Below, piece after piece: positions 56,187 to 64,000 of a DNA stretch of 64,000 nt. The notes beneath the pieces were generated by a model that did no database searches, was not told the DNA's origin, and saw only the letters and a program-made list of their open reading frames with translations. Both the position numbers and the translations under genes were made by a program. The DNA lies in NCBI GenBank assembly GCA_030447525.1, contig JAUJOR010000014.1, forward strand, positions 1 to 64,000. Direction: 5' to 3'. Positions within the stretch are counted from its first letter, which is position 1; every line of letters begins with the position of its first letter. The stretch comes from Chloroflexota bacterium (GTDB lineage: Bacteria; Chloroflexota; UBA11872; UBA12225).

Positions 56187-57538
56187 TCCTTTGCCCTCCG
56201 AGATGATGGCGTGGCCCCGGGCGAAGAAGCCCGCAGCCCGCTAACAGCCGCCGCCGCGGACAGCGCCGCCACGGCGCCGCAGACGGCCCAGATGCCGTTG
56301 CCCAGGGCGTTCCATAGCAGCACGCCGGTGGGTGCCCCGAGGGCGCCGCCGAGCCCGAACATGGCGTTGGCCGCGCCGATGTACCGTCCCCTGGCACCCG
56401 CCGGGGCGACCTTGCCGGGATGGGCGAGCATGGTGGGTCCGCTGATCATCTGGCCCGCCACACCTACCGTGGTGGCCACGAGCAGCAGCGCCACGCCGCC
56501 GGGGAGACCGAACGCCGCCAGGCCCACGCCCAGGAGGACAATGCCCAGGCCCGCGGCCCGTTCCGGCCGCCAGTGCTGTACGTACCTCGTCACCAGCAGC
56601 TCGCAGGTGATGACTAGCCCGGCAGACAGCGCCAGCACCCAGCTGTAGACGACGGTCGGATAGGCGCCGCTGGTGATCTTCAGCGGCAGAACGGCGAAGT
56701 ACTGCACGTAGACCAACACGCTGGTGAACATGGCGAACAGGTACAGCAAGAAGCGGCCGTCTCGGAGCAACGTCAGGTAGCCGGCCGGCGGCCGGAGGGC
56801 GTCCCGCGCGGCAGGCGCCGCCGCCGGCACGTCCCGATCCCGAGGCAGGAAGAACACGGCGACGGCGGCGTAGGCCACGGACGTGAGACCATCGGCCCAG
56901 AACAAGAGGTCCCAGGACACCCTCACCAGCCCTGCCGCCAGCAACGGCCCCACCACCCCACCAGAGTTAAGGGCAATGCGGTACATCGAGAACACCATCG
57001 CCCGCCGCGCCGCCGGGGTCAGGTCTGCGAGCAACGCCGCCGCCGCCGTCCGACACGCCTGCGCCATGGCGCCGGTAGCCGCCACCACCACCAGCAGGGC
57101 CGCGTAGGTCTCCGGGCGACCCAGAACGCTCACCGAGACGGTCAGGACGGCCGCCGACGCCATGGAGATGATGATCGTCGACCGCCGCCCCAGCCGGTCG
57201 GCCAGCTCGCCGCCAAAAATCGTGCCCAGTACGGCCCCCAGGCCGTACGCGCCGAGGCCGAAACCGGCCTGGCCCTGGGTCAGTCCGGCCTGCACCAGGT
57301 AAAGCACCAGGAACGCCTGTACGAAGGCGCCCAGCTGGTTGACGAACACGCCGAACAGCAGGAAGCCGGTAGGGGCCGAGGTTTCCCGGAGGCTGGTCAG
57401 GACGCCCGCCTGGCGTCCCTCGCCGCCGGGCGCCGAGACCGCCGGGAGCGGCGTCGCGGCGGAGGGCGGCGTGCCACCCAGCGGACCGGCCACCGCCGGA
57501 GGGGCGTTGGGACGCACCAGACTGCTCGATCCGCTCAC
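56174..57538 (-). CDS. MFS transporter, probable product exporter
   Basis: Major facilitator protein of about 454 residues with twelve predicted membrane helices after a disordered Pro/Ala N-terminus of about 45 residues. The loop 2-3 motif GGELADRLGRRSTIIISM is the MFS motif A (GxxaDrxGrr). PAGARGRYIGAANAMFGLGGALG fits the second half. The GTG at 57538 is chosen because GGGTGATG precedes it; ATG 57562 is an in-frame alternative. As first gene of the metabolic run it is the natural candidate to export the product and give self-protection. Drug-efflux MFS relatives are the closest in look. Confidence 0.88.
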   Translation of the reverse strand: MSGSSSLVRPNAPPAVAGPLGGTPPSAATPLPAVSAPGGEGRQAGVLTSLRETSAPTGFLLFGVFVNQLGAFVQAFLVLYLVQAGLTQGQAGFGLGAYGLGAVLGTIFGGELADRLGRRSTIIISMASAAVLTVSVSVLGRPETYAALLVVVAATGAMAQACRTAAAALLADLTPAARRAMVFSMYRIALNSGGVVGPLLAAGLVRVSWDLLFWADGLTSVAYAAVAVFFLPRDRDVPAAAPAARDALRPPAGYLTLLRDGRFLLYLFAMFTSVLVYVQYFAVLPLKITSGAYPTVVYSWVLALSAGLVITCELLVTRYVQHWRPERAAGLGIVLLGVGLAAFGLPGGVALLLVATTVGVAGQMISGPTMLAHPGKVAPAGARGRYIGAANAMFGLGGALGAPTGVLLWNALGNGIWAVCGAVAALSAAAAVSGLRASSPGATPSSRRAKECRV

Positions 57539-57710
57539 GTTTTCATCACCCGGATGGCCCACTTGCCCGGTGCGGACTCCGCCACGTGGCCGGCCCGCGC
57601 CGATGGCTCCACCCTAGCCCCGCCCTCGGCCGAGCGCATCCGTGACAAGACGTAGCCGGAGGCGTATCTGCGTGGCCCGGCGGTACCCGGGCCCGGGCGC
57701 GGCGGCGCGC

Positions 57711-58193
57711 TCAGGCGCGGGGGGCTTCCGACCGATCTGCGCCGGGACGCGCCCGGCCGGCAGGATCACCAGAGACGGCCCGCCGCTCGATCACCCAGGC
57801 GGCCACCTGCGCCCGAGACACCAGGTGCAGCTTGCCCAGGATGTTCTGGACGTGCGTGTCGGCGGTTCGTTCGCTGATGATCAACTCCTCTCCGATCTGG
57901 CGATTGGTCAGTCCGCGCGCGATGAACCGCGCCACCTCGTGCTCCCGAGCGGTCAGCTGATCGCCGTCTGCCACCCGGTCCAGCGGCATCGGACCACCGG
58001 CGGTCGGCGGGCGTGGCGGCGGGACTGTGGCGCTGAGGGCCTGGGCGGCGGCGAGGAGGCGGGCGACGCGATCAGCCTGGCCGGCGGAGCCGGCGAGATC
58101 TGCCAGCGCCGCCAGGCAAGTCGCCAGCGCCCGCTCCACGGCGTCGTAGGTCGTCCGTGGCGCCGTCCCGCCGGCATGTCCTGTTACCTGCAT
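57711..58193 (-). CDS. Short LuxR-family HTH regulator
   Basis: Regulator of 160 residues with a C-terminal LuxR/FixJ helix-turn-helix: LTAREHEVARFIARGLTNRQIGEELIIS with ERTADTHVQNILGKL. The first 75 residues (ALADLAGSAGQADRVARLLAAAQAL) look like the tail of the TPR region of a large LAL-type regulator, so this seems a trimmed descendant of such a protein. It has no receiver domain. AAAGGAG precedes its ATG. It lies 148 bases upstream of the MFS gene on the same strand and is a good candidate for pathway control, together with the SARP protein at the other end. Confidence 0.88.
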   Translation of the reverse strand: MQVTGHAGGTAPRTTYDAVERALATCLAALADLAGSAGQADRVARLLAAAQALSATVPPPRPPTAGGPMPLDRVADGDQLTAREHEVARFIARGLTNRQIGEELIISERTADTHVQNILGKLHLVSRAQVAAWVIERRAVSGDPAGRARPGADRSEAPRA

Positions 58194-58213
58194 GGTGCGG
58201 CTCCTTTCGTCGG

Positions 58214-58852
58214 TCAGCGGCGGCCGGCGGCGGGGAGCGGGCCGGACGCCTCACCGGCCAGGGCGGCGCCGGGCCCCAGCGGCTTTGCGCCGCCGGCCCG
58301 GCACGACGACGCCACGAGCACGAAGACACCGGCGGTGATCGCCACGTCGCCCGCGCTGAACACGCGCGGCCGGGACGCGAGCGGGCTGACGAACACGTCA
58401 GAGAGCCACCACAGCCGCGTTTCCCCGACCTCCAGCAACACGTTCTTCGACCTGGGCAGGCGCACGCCCGGGTTGCCGCGGGCGTGCGCCAGGCTGTCGA
58501 TCATCCCGGCCCGGCGCAAAGCCGCCTCGTGCGTGGGCATCAAGCCCCCGTTGGCGAAGATCGCGGCGGCATTGCCTGCCAGGCCGAGGAGGATCAAGGG
58601 CATACCCGGCAGGCGGCGGTTACCCCAGGCGAAGAAGGCCAGGGCGATCAGCGTCGCCGGGAGCCAGAACCGCAGTGGTTCTGGCCCCGCCGCCGGGAGC
58701 ACCGGTGGGAGGAGCACCAACGGGGTCTGCACCGCCAGCGCCAGCAGCGGCAGCCAGGCGTACGTCAGGTGAAGCGCCGCCAGGTGACTCAACCGGCCGC
58801 CGCTGACGAGGCCGGCGAAAAGGCCGGCGATCAAACCGACGAAGAGATCCAT
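58214..58852 (-). CDS. DUF5317-type polytopic membrane protein
   Basis: Membrane protein of 212 residues with about five hydrophobic helices: two at the N-terminus (LFVGLIAGLFAGLVSGG, WLPLLALAVQTPLVLL), two in the middle (LPATLIALAFFAWGN, LILLGLAGNAAAIFANGGLMP) and one near the end (FSAGDVAITAGVFVLVAS). The NAAAIFANGGLMPTHEAAL and FSAGD landmarks match DUF5317, a family without known function. It lies 20 bases upstream of the LuxR gene and 16 behind a small membrane peptide gene. GATCCATGGCT is directly repeated at its start region (58850-58871). A role in making or sensing a signal for the LuxR protein is only a suggestion. Confidence 0.78.
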   Translation of the reverse strand: MDLFVGLIAGLFAGLVSGGRLSHLAALHLTYAWLPLLALAVQTPLVLLPPVLPAAGPEPLRFWLPATLIALAFFAWGNRRLPGMPLILLGLAGNAAAIFANGGLMPTHEAALRRAGMIDSLAHARGNPGVRLPRSKNVLLEVGETRLWWLSDVFVSPLASRPRVFSAGDVAITAGVFVLVASSCRAGGAKPLGPGAALAGEASGPLPAAGRR

Positions 58853-58868
58853 GGCTAGAGATCCATGG

Positions 58869-59027
58869 CTATGGAATCACGATCTCTCCCGGCGCGCCGA
58901 TGGTGAGGGTGGCGGCGGCCAGCACGGCTAGGACGAACAGCAGGCGCCCCAGACGGCCACCGGACGCCCGTGAATGAACTACCCGCCGCCGGAGAGAGGC
59001 GGCTGCTCGGATGTGGCGCTCGCTCAT
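58869..59027 (-). CDS. Small single-helix membrane peptide
   Basis: A 52-residue frame starting MSERHIRAAASLRRRVV. It has a strongly basic first half, one hydrophobic segment (LGRLLFVLAVLAAATLTIG) and a short tail APGEIVIP. GGAG lies seven bases before the ATG at 59027. It is followed after 16 bases by the DUF5317 gene and then LuxR, so all three may share a transcript. The layout (positive head, helix, short tail) suits a type II membrane peptide or a secreted precursor. No characterised family is recognised. Confidence 0.6.
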   Translation of the reverse strand: MSERHIRAAASLRRRVVHSRASGGRLGRLLFVLAVLAAATLTIGAPGEIVIP

Positions 59028-59484
59028 GTCTATGCTCCGCTGCGTCGGCACTCGTGGTTGCCGGCTCGCCCGTCGGAGCCGGTCGACGTCCGCGGGCCCC
59101 GCCGAAACGACGGTCTACGGACAGGAGACAGGCTACGCCGCACGTCTTACAGACCCCTAACACCTGACCCATCCGCCGGATGTAGGTGCGCCTGATCTGG
59201 GGCGCTCCGCCGCATGGCACCGCCCCACCAGTCCCTTACGCCGAGTTCGGGACAACGTAGGGTGCTGTAGGGGGCGCGTTCGGTGGGGCTGGGAGGCACC
59301 ACGGGCGCCAGCCGGAGCGGCGCCGGCCCCTTAGGTACGGGAACCGGGCACCTTCACGGGGGCGCTTCTGGTCAGTCGGGGGCCGAGCACCTGCGCTGGA
59401 TGCACGACCGCCCGCGCCCAAGGACCGGCGCCCAAGGGCCGACCCCCAGGGACCGGAGCGAAGACCGGGAGGGCGCCGGCAGCG
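59028..59484. other. Intergenic region upstream of the small-peptide/DUF5317/LuxR set
   Basis: No gene is supported in these 457 bases. Open frames here are short, Arg/Pro-rich and lack ribosome sites. The region must hold the promoter of the minus-strand small-peptide operon and the end of the phytase-like gene transcript. A patch of repeated GGACCGG and CCCAAGG-like text near 59410-59460 is present without a clear hairpin. Confidence 0.45.
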
Positions 59485-61977
59485 TCAGCGCCGGTGGTCG
59501 ACCACGTTGGCCGGGACGATCACCGGCTCGAAGGTGAAGACGTTGGGTGTGGTGGCGTCTACCGTCGCCCGCACCCAATGCACGTCCGGCGTGCCAAAGG
59601 TCTCCAGGCGGGTGAAGTGCTCCACCCGGCGGTTGGTGCTGCTGGCGAACATTGGTTTGTTGATCTGGAAGTTATGGGAATCGCCGTGTACCAGCACCAC
59701 CTGGCCGGGAAAGTTCAGCGTCTCCTCTTGCAGAACGCCGAGAAAGTCGTTAAAGCCGGTGCGCTGCTCCGGGCGCAGCTCGAACCCCGGATTGGCCTGG
59801 ATAACTACCATGATCCCGCGGTTGCCGTTGCCCCTGGCCTGATTGAAGGCCAGGCGGAGCCAGGTGAGGTTGGCGTAGTTCCGCTCCAGGTACTCCTGGT
59901 CCTGCTCGGCCGTGCGCCCCAGATTGTTGTTGCTGCCCTGGACGTTGAGGCCCACGAACATCACGTTGCCATATGTCCAGCGGACGTTCTCGCGGAACGC
60001 CGCGTAGGCAGGATCGTCGCTCTGGCGCTGGAGGGGGAGCGTGCGGCGCCCTAGCGTGCGGTTGCCGGGGAAGAACATCCCCCGCAGCTTGGCCAGGCGC
60101 TCCAACGGGTCGTATGCCCCGTTGTTCTCCCGGTGGCAGTCCGTCCACTCGTTGTCCCCGGGGATATAGATGAACGGGTGCGCCGAGGACTGGAACAGCC
60201 CCAGGCGATCCTCAAAGGTGGCGTCGTCGCATGGCGTGCTGCCGCTCTTGAAGTCGCCGTCGTGGATCACAAAGGCCAGGGGCGCGGCGTCCATGCTGGC
60301 CATCAGCGACGGGTACTTAGCCACCTCTTCGGCGGTGTACAGCAAGTCTCCGATCAGGCCCACCTGGAACCGCACCGCGCCCGCCCCGCCACCCGGGGCG
60401 CCGGATTGGGGCGGCGCCCCGCCGGCCGGCGGGGCAGCCAGGATCGTGGCCGGCGGCACCAGCAGCGAGAAGAGCAACAGCGCCACACCGGCCAGCGGCG
60501 CCCCGAGGCGCCGGGCGTGCCGGCCCAGGGGAGCCATCAGGAGCAGCGCCAGCCCCACAGTCCCGGCCACGGTCCCCCACAGGGTCCAGGGTGCGCCTCC
60601 AACGCTCCCCGTCTGGGGCAGGCCGAGACCCACTCCCCCGCCCCCCGCGGAGCGCGCCTCACGCGAGGTCACGCGCAGCGAGTCGGCCAGGCGCAGCAGG
60701 ACGAACTCGCTGTCGTCCGGGGCATTGGGGGCATTCGGCCGGCGACCCACGGAAAAAGGATAGTTGTTGTCGTTGACGATCAGCAGCGTCCTGGGGTCGG
60801 CGACGAGCACGGACTCGATGGTCACAAAGGGCATGGTGAACGTGCTCCCCAGCCCGATAGCCCCGGACGACAGCGGCCCGCCCAGCGCGGAGATGCCGGC
60901 GGGGTCGGCCACGTCCATCAAGTCTGCCACCAGCACCTTGGGGGCCACGCCCTGGGCGTCCGGCTGGGCCAAGTTCGTCAGGTACACGCGCTTGAACCGG
61001 GCGCTCGTCCCCTGCCCGCCGTCCCTCTCGATCACCAGGTACTCCGACTCGTTCACGGCGGTCATCTCGCCGATGGCGTGCCCGGGATCCTCTAGCCGGT
61101 ACCAGACGGTACGGCCGGTGTAGCGCCGGCCGGCAAGATCGAACTCGCTGATCAGCAGGCGGGTAGGCGTCGGGTCGTCCCGCAGGGCGCCCTCGAGCAA
61201 GGTGTACAGCCGGGTGCCGTCTGCGCTCAGAGCCAGCCCCTCGAACCCGCGGCTGCCGCCGAGATTGGACGCGGCGTTGCGGGCGTCGGCGCCGGCCAAG
61301 GAGGCGAAGTCCGGATGGTCGGGTGACTGCACGAAGGGGAGGCCGCGGGCCGCGCCCCGCAGGGCGTCCGGCACCGGTAGCGGGAAGGGCGCCTCCAGCA
61401 GCCTCCCCCCGGCGTCCGTGTGCAGGAGATACGGGCCGAACTCCTCGCCGAACCAGAACGTCCCGTCCGGCGCGCGGCGGAACGACTCCACGTCGAAGTC
61501 CGCCCCGGTGAGAATGCGCTGTGGCGTGTTCCCGTTGACGATCGGCCATGGTACCCGCCGGTCCGGGTCACGCAGCTCAAAGAAGCCCAGGACATCCACC
61601 CCCCCGGCCCCCGCCCCGGGGCCGGTCTTGAACGTGGGGCGCACGGTGTAGACGCGCAGGTGATAGTCGTCTGAGTTGCCCTTGGCGCCAAACCCGTTGT
61701 CGCTCAGCACCCAGTACCGGTCCGCCCCGGCGTAGAGCACGCTGGAGATCCCCTGTACCGGGTGGCGGGGGAAGGGCACGGTGCGACCGTTCGCCTCGGC
61801 CGGATTGATCCGCGCGCCGCTGGCCGGACCATTGGCGAACGTGTCCGCCGGGAGCACCGCCCAGCCGACGAGCCGGGCCCTTCCGGCGTCCTGGGCCAAC
61901 GCCGGAGACGCCCCCAGCGCCATGGCGACGACCAGCAGCATCCCCAGGGGGAACAGACCGATTAACGAGCGCTTCAT
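59485..61977 (-). CDS. Secreted phytase-like esterase / metallophosphoesterase fusion
   Basis: Protein of 830 residues in two halves. A Sec signal peptide (MKRSLIGLFPLGMLLVVAMA, cleaved after ALA) leads to an esterase-like/phytase-like beta-propeller domain (about 35-440; VLSDNGFGAKGN, FWFGEEFGPYLLH, GFEGLALSADG, LIVNDNNYPF). Then come LPQTG at about 452, a hydrophobic helix and Arg cluster, a second hydrophobic stretch, and a calcineurin-type phosphoesterase domain (about 545-825; GLIGDLLYT, VIHDGDFKSG, YIPGDNEWTDCHR, VHGDSHNF). The middle resembles a sortase tail joined to a new signal peptide beginning MAPLGRHARR (ATG 60537). It may scavenge phosphate outside the cell. A fusion is more likely than an internal start, as no ribosome site precedes that ATG. 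Confidence 0.85.
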   Translation of the reverse strand: MKRSLIGLFPLGMLLVVAMALGASPALAQDAGRARLVGWAVLPADTFANGPASGARINPAEANGRTVPFPRHPVQGISSVLYAGADRYWVLSDNGFGAKGNSDDYHLRVYTVRPTFKTGPGAGAGGVDVLGFFELRDPDRRVPWPIVNGNTPQRILTGADFDVESFRRAPDGTFWFGEEFGPYLLHTDAGGRLLEAPFPLPVPDALRGAARGLPFVQSPDHPDFASLAGADARNAASNLGGSRGFEGLALSADGTRLYTLLEGALRDDPTPTRLLISEFDLAGRRYTGRTVWYRLEDPGHAIGEMTAVNESEYLVIERDGGQGTSARFKRVYLTNLAQPDAQGVAPKVLVADLMDVADPAGISALGGPLSSGAIGLGSTFTMPFVTIESVLVADPRTLLIVNDNNYPFSVGRRPNAPNAPDDSEFVLLRLADSLRVTSREARSAGGGGVGLGLPQTGSVGGAPWTLWGTVAGTVGLALLLMAPLGRHARRLGAPLAGVALLLFSLLVPPATILAAPPAGGAPPQSGAPGGGAGAVRFQVGLIGDLLYTAEEVAKYPSLMASMDAAPLAFVIHDGDFKSGSTPCDDATFEDRLGLFQSSAHPFIYIPGDNEWTDCHRENNGAYDPLERLAKLRGMFFPGNRTLGRRTLPLQRQSDDPAYAAFRENVRWTYGNVMFVGLNVQGSNNNLGRTAEQDQEYLERNYANLTWLRLAFNQARGNGNRGIMVVIQANPGFELRPEQRTGFNDFLGVLQEETLNFPGQVVLVHGDSHNFQINKPMFASSTNRRVEHFTRLETFGTPDVHWVRATVDATTPNVFTFEPVIVPANVVDHRR

Positions 61978-62226
61978 ACCGCCTCCTCGCGTCCGGACAA
62001 GACCGCCAGATGGTAGGAACGGCGCGTGAACAGGGTATTAAGGTTTCCAGCCCCCGGCCCAAGCCCCCATGTCTTAGCGTCCTACGCGCAGGTCTATTGA
62101 CATTTGCACAGGCACCATGATAGATTCTGGACGCGAAGGGTAAGGGTAGCGCCCCGGCGGCCCGCTGAGAGGACGCCCCCGGGGCGGGCCCACCTCGCCA
62201 GACTGTAAGGAGGATAAGACCAAGAC

Positions 62227-62748
62227 ATGGCAAGCATCGTTCGCTATGAGCCGTTCTCGCTGATCGACCGTTGGACGCGCCCGTCCGCCGATCGCTTCTT
62301 CGAGCGCTTCGATCGGATGGTGCAGGAGGCCCTTAGCGGCCCGTCTGGCGTCTCCGACACCGCCAATCCCGGCGTGGCGGCCAATCTGTACGAGACAGGT
62401 GATGGGTACTGGGTGGAGCTGCCCCTCCCCGGGGTCAAGTCGGAGGCCCTGGAGCTGAGCGTGCAGCAGAACCTCCTGACCATCAAGGGGGAGCGCCACG
62501 GGGCCACCCCGGAGAACGCCCAGACCCTGTGGCAGGGCTTCGGTCCCGGGCGATTGCACCAGACCCTCACCCTGCCCGGTGAGGTGGACGCCGAGCGGGT
62601 CGAAGCCCGCCTCGAAGATGGCGTTCTACGCCTCCACCTGCCGAAGGCGGAGCACCTCCGCCCCCGGCAGATCAAGGTGCAGGCCGGCGGCGACGTCAAG
62701 ACCATCGAGGCGAAGTCGGTCAAGCCCAACGCCGGCAACGCCCAATAG
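62227..62748 (+). CDS. Small heat-shock protein, Hsp20/alpha-crystallin family
   Basis: Chaperone of 173 residues that holds unfolding proteins without ATP. The alpha-crystallin domain spans about 50-140: GDGYWVELPLPGVKSEALELS, NLLTIKGERHG, FHQT-like LHQTLTLPGEVD and the closing ARLEDGVLRLHLPKAE. The C-terminal tail reads RQIKVQAGG, supplying the IxV anchor. A strong AAGGAGG site precedes the ATG. It stands alone; a heat-shock promoter element of known type (CIRCE) was not seen. A long hairpin lies 20 bases after its stop. Confidence 0.93.
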   Translation: MASIVRYEPFSLIDRWTRPSADRFFERFDRMVQEALSGPSGVSDTANPGVAANLYETGDGYWVELPLPGVKSEALELSVQQNLLTIKGERHGATPENAQTLWQGFGPGRLHQTLTLPGEVDAERVEARLEDGVLRLHLPKAEHLRPRQIKVQAGGDVKTIEAKSVKPNAGNAQ

Positions 62749-62767
62749 GGGCGCGCTTTCCTAGCTC

Positions 62768-62817
62768 CACATAGAGCAAGGCCCGGGGCCACATGGCCCC
62801 GGGCCTTGCTCTATGTG
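62768..62817. terminator. 24-bp hairpin behind the Hsp20 gene
   Basis: The arms 62768-62791 and 62794-62817 are complementary over 24 bases around a two-base loop: left arm starts CACATAGAGCAAGGCCCGGG, right arm mirrors it. It would fold into a very stable stem in RNA. No T-run follows on either strand, so it is not a classic intrinsic terminator but may stop transcription or protect the Hsp20 mRNA end. Confidence 0.7.
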
Positions 62818-63175
62818 CCCCAAGGGGACGCAGGCGGCGGAGAAGCTGGAGCGAGATGGGGACGGGCAGTGAGGATGTCCCCAACGCCAGGTGATGGTAG
62901 TCTCCTGAAAATGGCCCCTTCCAAGGGCTAAGGGCGGCTTGCCCTTTCGACCGCGGCGGCGGGACGAATATCAACGCAAGATATAGCGCCGTCCACCACA
63001 GCTATTGACGGCGTCACGTCCCAAGCAGACCATGGACCCTCGTGGAGAGCGTCGCACGAACCTGACAAGACGGGTAGGAATCGCCCGCGCTTGCTCCCGC
63101 GCCATCTTGGAGTCCGCGGCCGTTCGTGGCAGGTGCCGAGGCGCTGTGGGAGCTGCAGAGAAGGAGTAACGCACT
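62818..63175. other. Intergenic region without recognised gene
   Basis: No gene is evident between the Hsp20 hairpin and the small gene at 63176. A minus-strand frame across 62971-63699 is open but runs antisense over the sulfatase and has no family features. A GAAGGAG site at its end serves the next gene. Confidence 0.45.
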
Positions 63176-63367
63176 ATGAGTGGGCTGCGCGTCAGATTCC
63201 CGGAAATGGGGAAGGCTGAGCTCCAGCCAGTAGAGGTGGACGAGAGCCGGTGGGCAGACGTTGAATGGGCGAAGCAGATGGCGGGTCTGTGGACGGGCGA
63301 GGCGGTGAGCGCGCGCGCCGTCGTCGAGCAAGCCCTGCCCCCTCTAAGGGCGATTGTCGGCGGCTGA
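63176..63367 (+). CDS. Small protein of 63 residues, possible dehydrogenase remnant
   Basis: Frame starting MSGLRVRFPEMGKAELQPVEV behind a good GAAGGAG site. The first 25 residues recall the start of zinc-dependent medium-chain dehydrogenases (VRFPxxGxxELxxVxV), after which similarity stops and a Trp-containing helical segment (WADVEWAKQMAGLWTGEAVS) follows. It may be a truncated dehydrogenase gene or an unrelated small protein. The strong ribosome site suggests it is translated. Confidence 0.5.
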   Translation: MSGLRVRFPEMGKAELQPVEVDESRWADVEWAKQMAGLWTGEAVSARAVVEQALPPLRAIVGG

Positions 63368-63420
63368 CCTGCCGGTCCAGGCCCGCGGATCTCCCCTGCA
63401 CCACCACGTATCATGCCCGC

Positions 63421-64000
63421 ATGACGCCTGAGCCAGCCGCCGTGCCCAGGACTGCCGCCGGGGATGCCGGCGGCGCACCCGGCGCGCGGCGCCCCAACCT
63501 CCTCTTTGTGATGGCGGACGAGTGGCGCCGCATGGCACTCGGCTGCACGGGGGAAGACCCGGTCGAGACGCCGCACTTCGACCGCTTCGCCGCCGGGGGC
63601 CGGCTGTTCACCAACGCCCTGTCCGTCTGTCCGGTGTGCGTCCCGGCGCGCGCCTCGATCCTCACCGGGCGGTATCCCGTCACCAACCGGGTGATCCACA
63701 ACGGCCGCCGCCTCCCGGACGACGAGCGTTCCATTGGCACCATCCTACAGCAGGCGGGGTATGCCACCGGGTACATCGGCAAGTGGCACCTGGACGGCCG
63801 TCACCACGAGACGCAGTACGTGCCGCCGGAGCGACGTCATGGCTTCGACTTTTGGCACGCCGCCAACATGCCCCACCATCTCTGGATCCGCGAGTACTAC
63901 GCCGCCCAGGGACCCGAGCCGGGGCGCCACGTCCTGCAACAGGGCTGGTCGCCGGACCATGAGACGGACGTCGCAATTGACTTCATTACGCAGCGCGCCC
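63421..64000 (+). CDS. Sulfatase, 3' end beyond the window
   Basis: The frame from ATG 63421 stays open to the window edge (193 codons). It reads RRPNLLFVMADEWRRMALGC, then TPHFDRFAAGGRLFTNAL and the formylglycine motif CVPAR (Cys73, in PVCVPARASILTGRYP), then YIGKWHLDG. This is a third sulfatase, distinct from the two at 8.9-12.0 kb. CxPAR instead of CxPSR is a known variant that is still modified. An Ala/Gly-rich N-terminal extension precedes the sulfatase start; an internal ATG at 63511 is an unlikely alternative as it would drop the first metal-site residues. Confidence 0.88.
   Translation, partial: MTPEPAAVPRTAAGDAGGAPGARRPNLLFVMADEWRRMALGCTGEDPVETPHFDRFAAGGRLFTNALSVCPVCVPARASILTGRYPVTNRVIHNGRRLPDDERSIGTILQQAGYATGYIGKWHLDGRHHETQYVPPERRHGFDFWHAANMPHHLWIREYYAAQGPEPGRHVLQQGWSPDHETDVAIDFITQRA

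Overview
The window is one contiguous piece of GC-rich (roughly 70% by eye) bacterial chromosome, densely coded and rich in GTG/TTG starts. Several traits point to Chloroflexota (Thermomicrobia-like or a related lineage): twin-arginine lipoprotein solute-binding proteins, a giant ATPase-TPR-SARP regulator, a LuxR protein with the ISERTADTHVQNILGKL-type helix, a DUF5317 protein and many orphan histidine kinases. This placement is an inference. The first ~280 bases are homopolymer-rich and look like a contig end. No rRNA, tRNA, CRISPR array or complete insertion sequence was recognised.

Layout. 0.3-12 kb: an iron-type solute-binding protein, a GH29 alpha-L-fucosidase, two orphan histidine kinases flanking an ECF sigma factor, and two formylglycine-type sulfatases. 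A third sulfatase runs off the right edge. 12.3-19.7 kb: a methyltransferase, then a phospho-signalling operon (VWA, zinc-ribbon/FHA, pseudokinase-PP2C, zinc-ribbon Ser/Thr kinase). 19.7-25.1 kb: mutS and a recD2-like helicase on the minus strand. 25.5-33.4 kb: small-molecule metabolism and envelope genes (aldo/keto reductase, a Gfo/Idh remnant and an intact Gfo/Idh gene, cupin, FAD oxidoreductase, LysM lipoprotein, aquaporin-like channel, sugar-type lipoprotein).

33.8-59.0 kb is the most striking part: an apparent tryptophan/kynurenine-derived natural-product locus. A SARP-type regulator is followed on the plus strand by aroF-trpE-trpGD-trpC-trpF-trpB-trpA, almost all overlapping. The DAHP synthase has lost most of its N-terminal regulatory domain. 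The last gene of this run, overlapping trpA by one base, is an ATP-grasp ligase. Converging on it is a minus-strand run: small membrane peptide, DUF5317 protein, LuxR regulator, MFS transporter, ATP-grasp ligase, short tryptophan 2,3-dioxygenase, kynureninase-like PLP enzyme, a second and divergent TDO-superfamily heme protein, a flavin aromatic hydroxylase, class IV aminotransferase, cyclase-family (kynurenine formamidase/isatin hydrolase-like) hydrolase, and a third ATP-grasp ligase.

The simplest reading is that the plus-strand operon supplies tryptophan and the minus-strand operon opens the indole ring, deformylates, hydroxylates and cleaves it. The three ATP-grasp enzymes would then join carboxylates to amines and the MFS protein would export the product. 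The product itself cannot be read from sequence.

The right end (59.5-64 kb) holds a phytase-like/metallophosphoesterase fusion with an internal LPXTG-like motif, an Hsp20 gene with a near-perfect 24-bp hairpin behind it, a small protein, and the third sulfatase.
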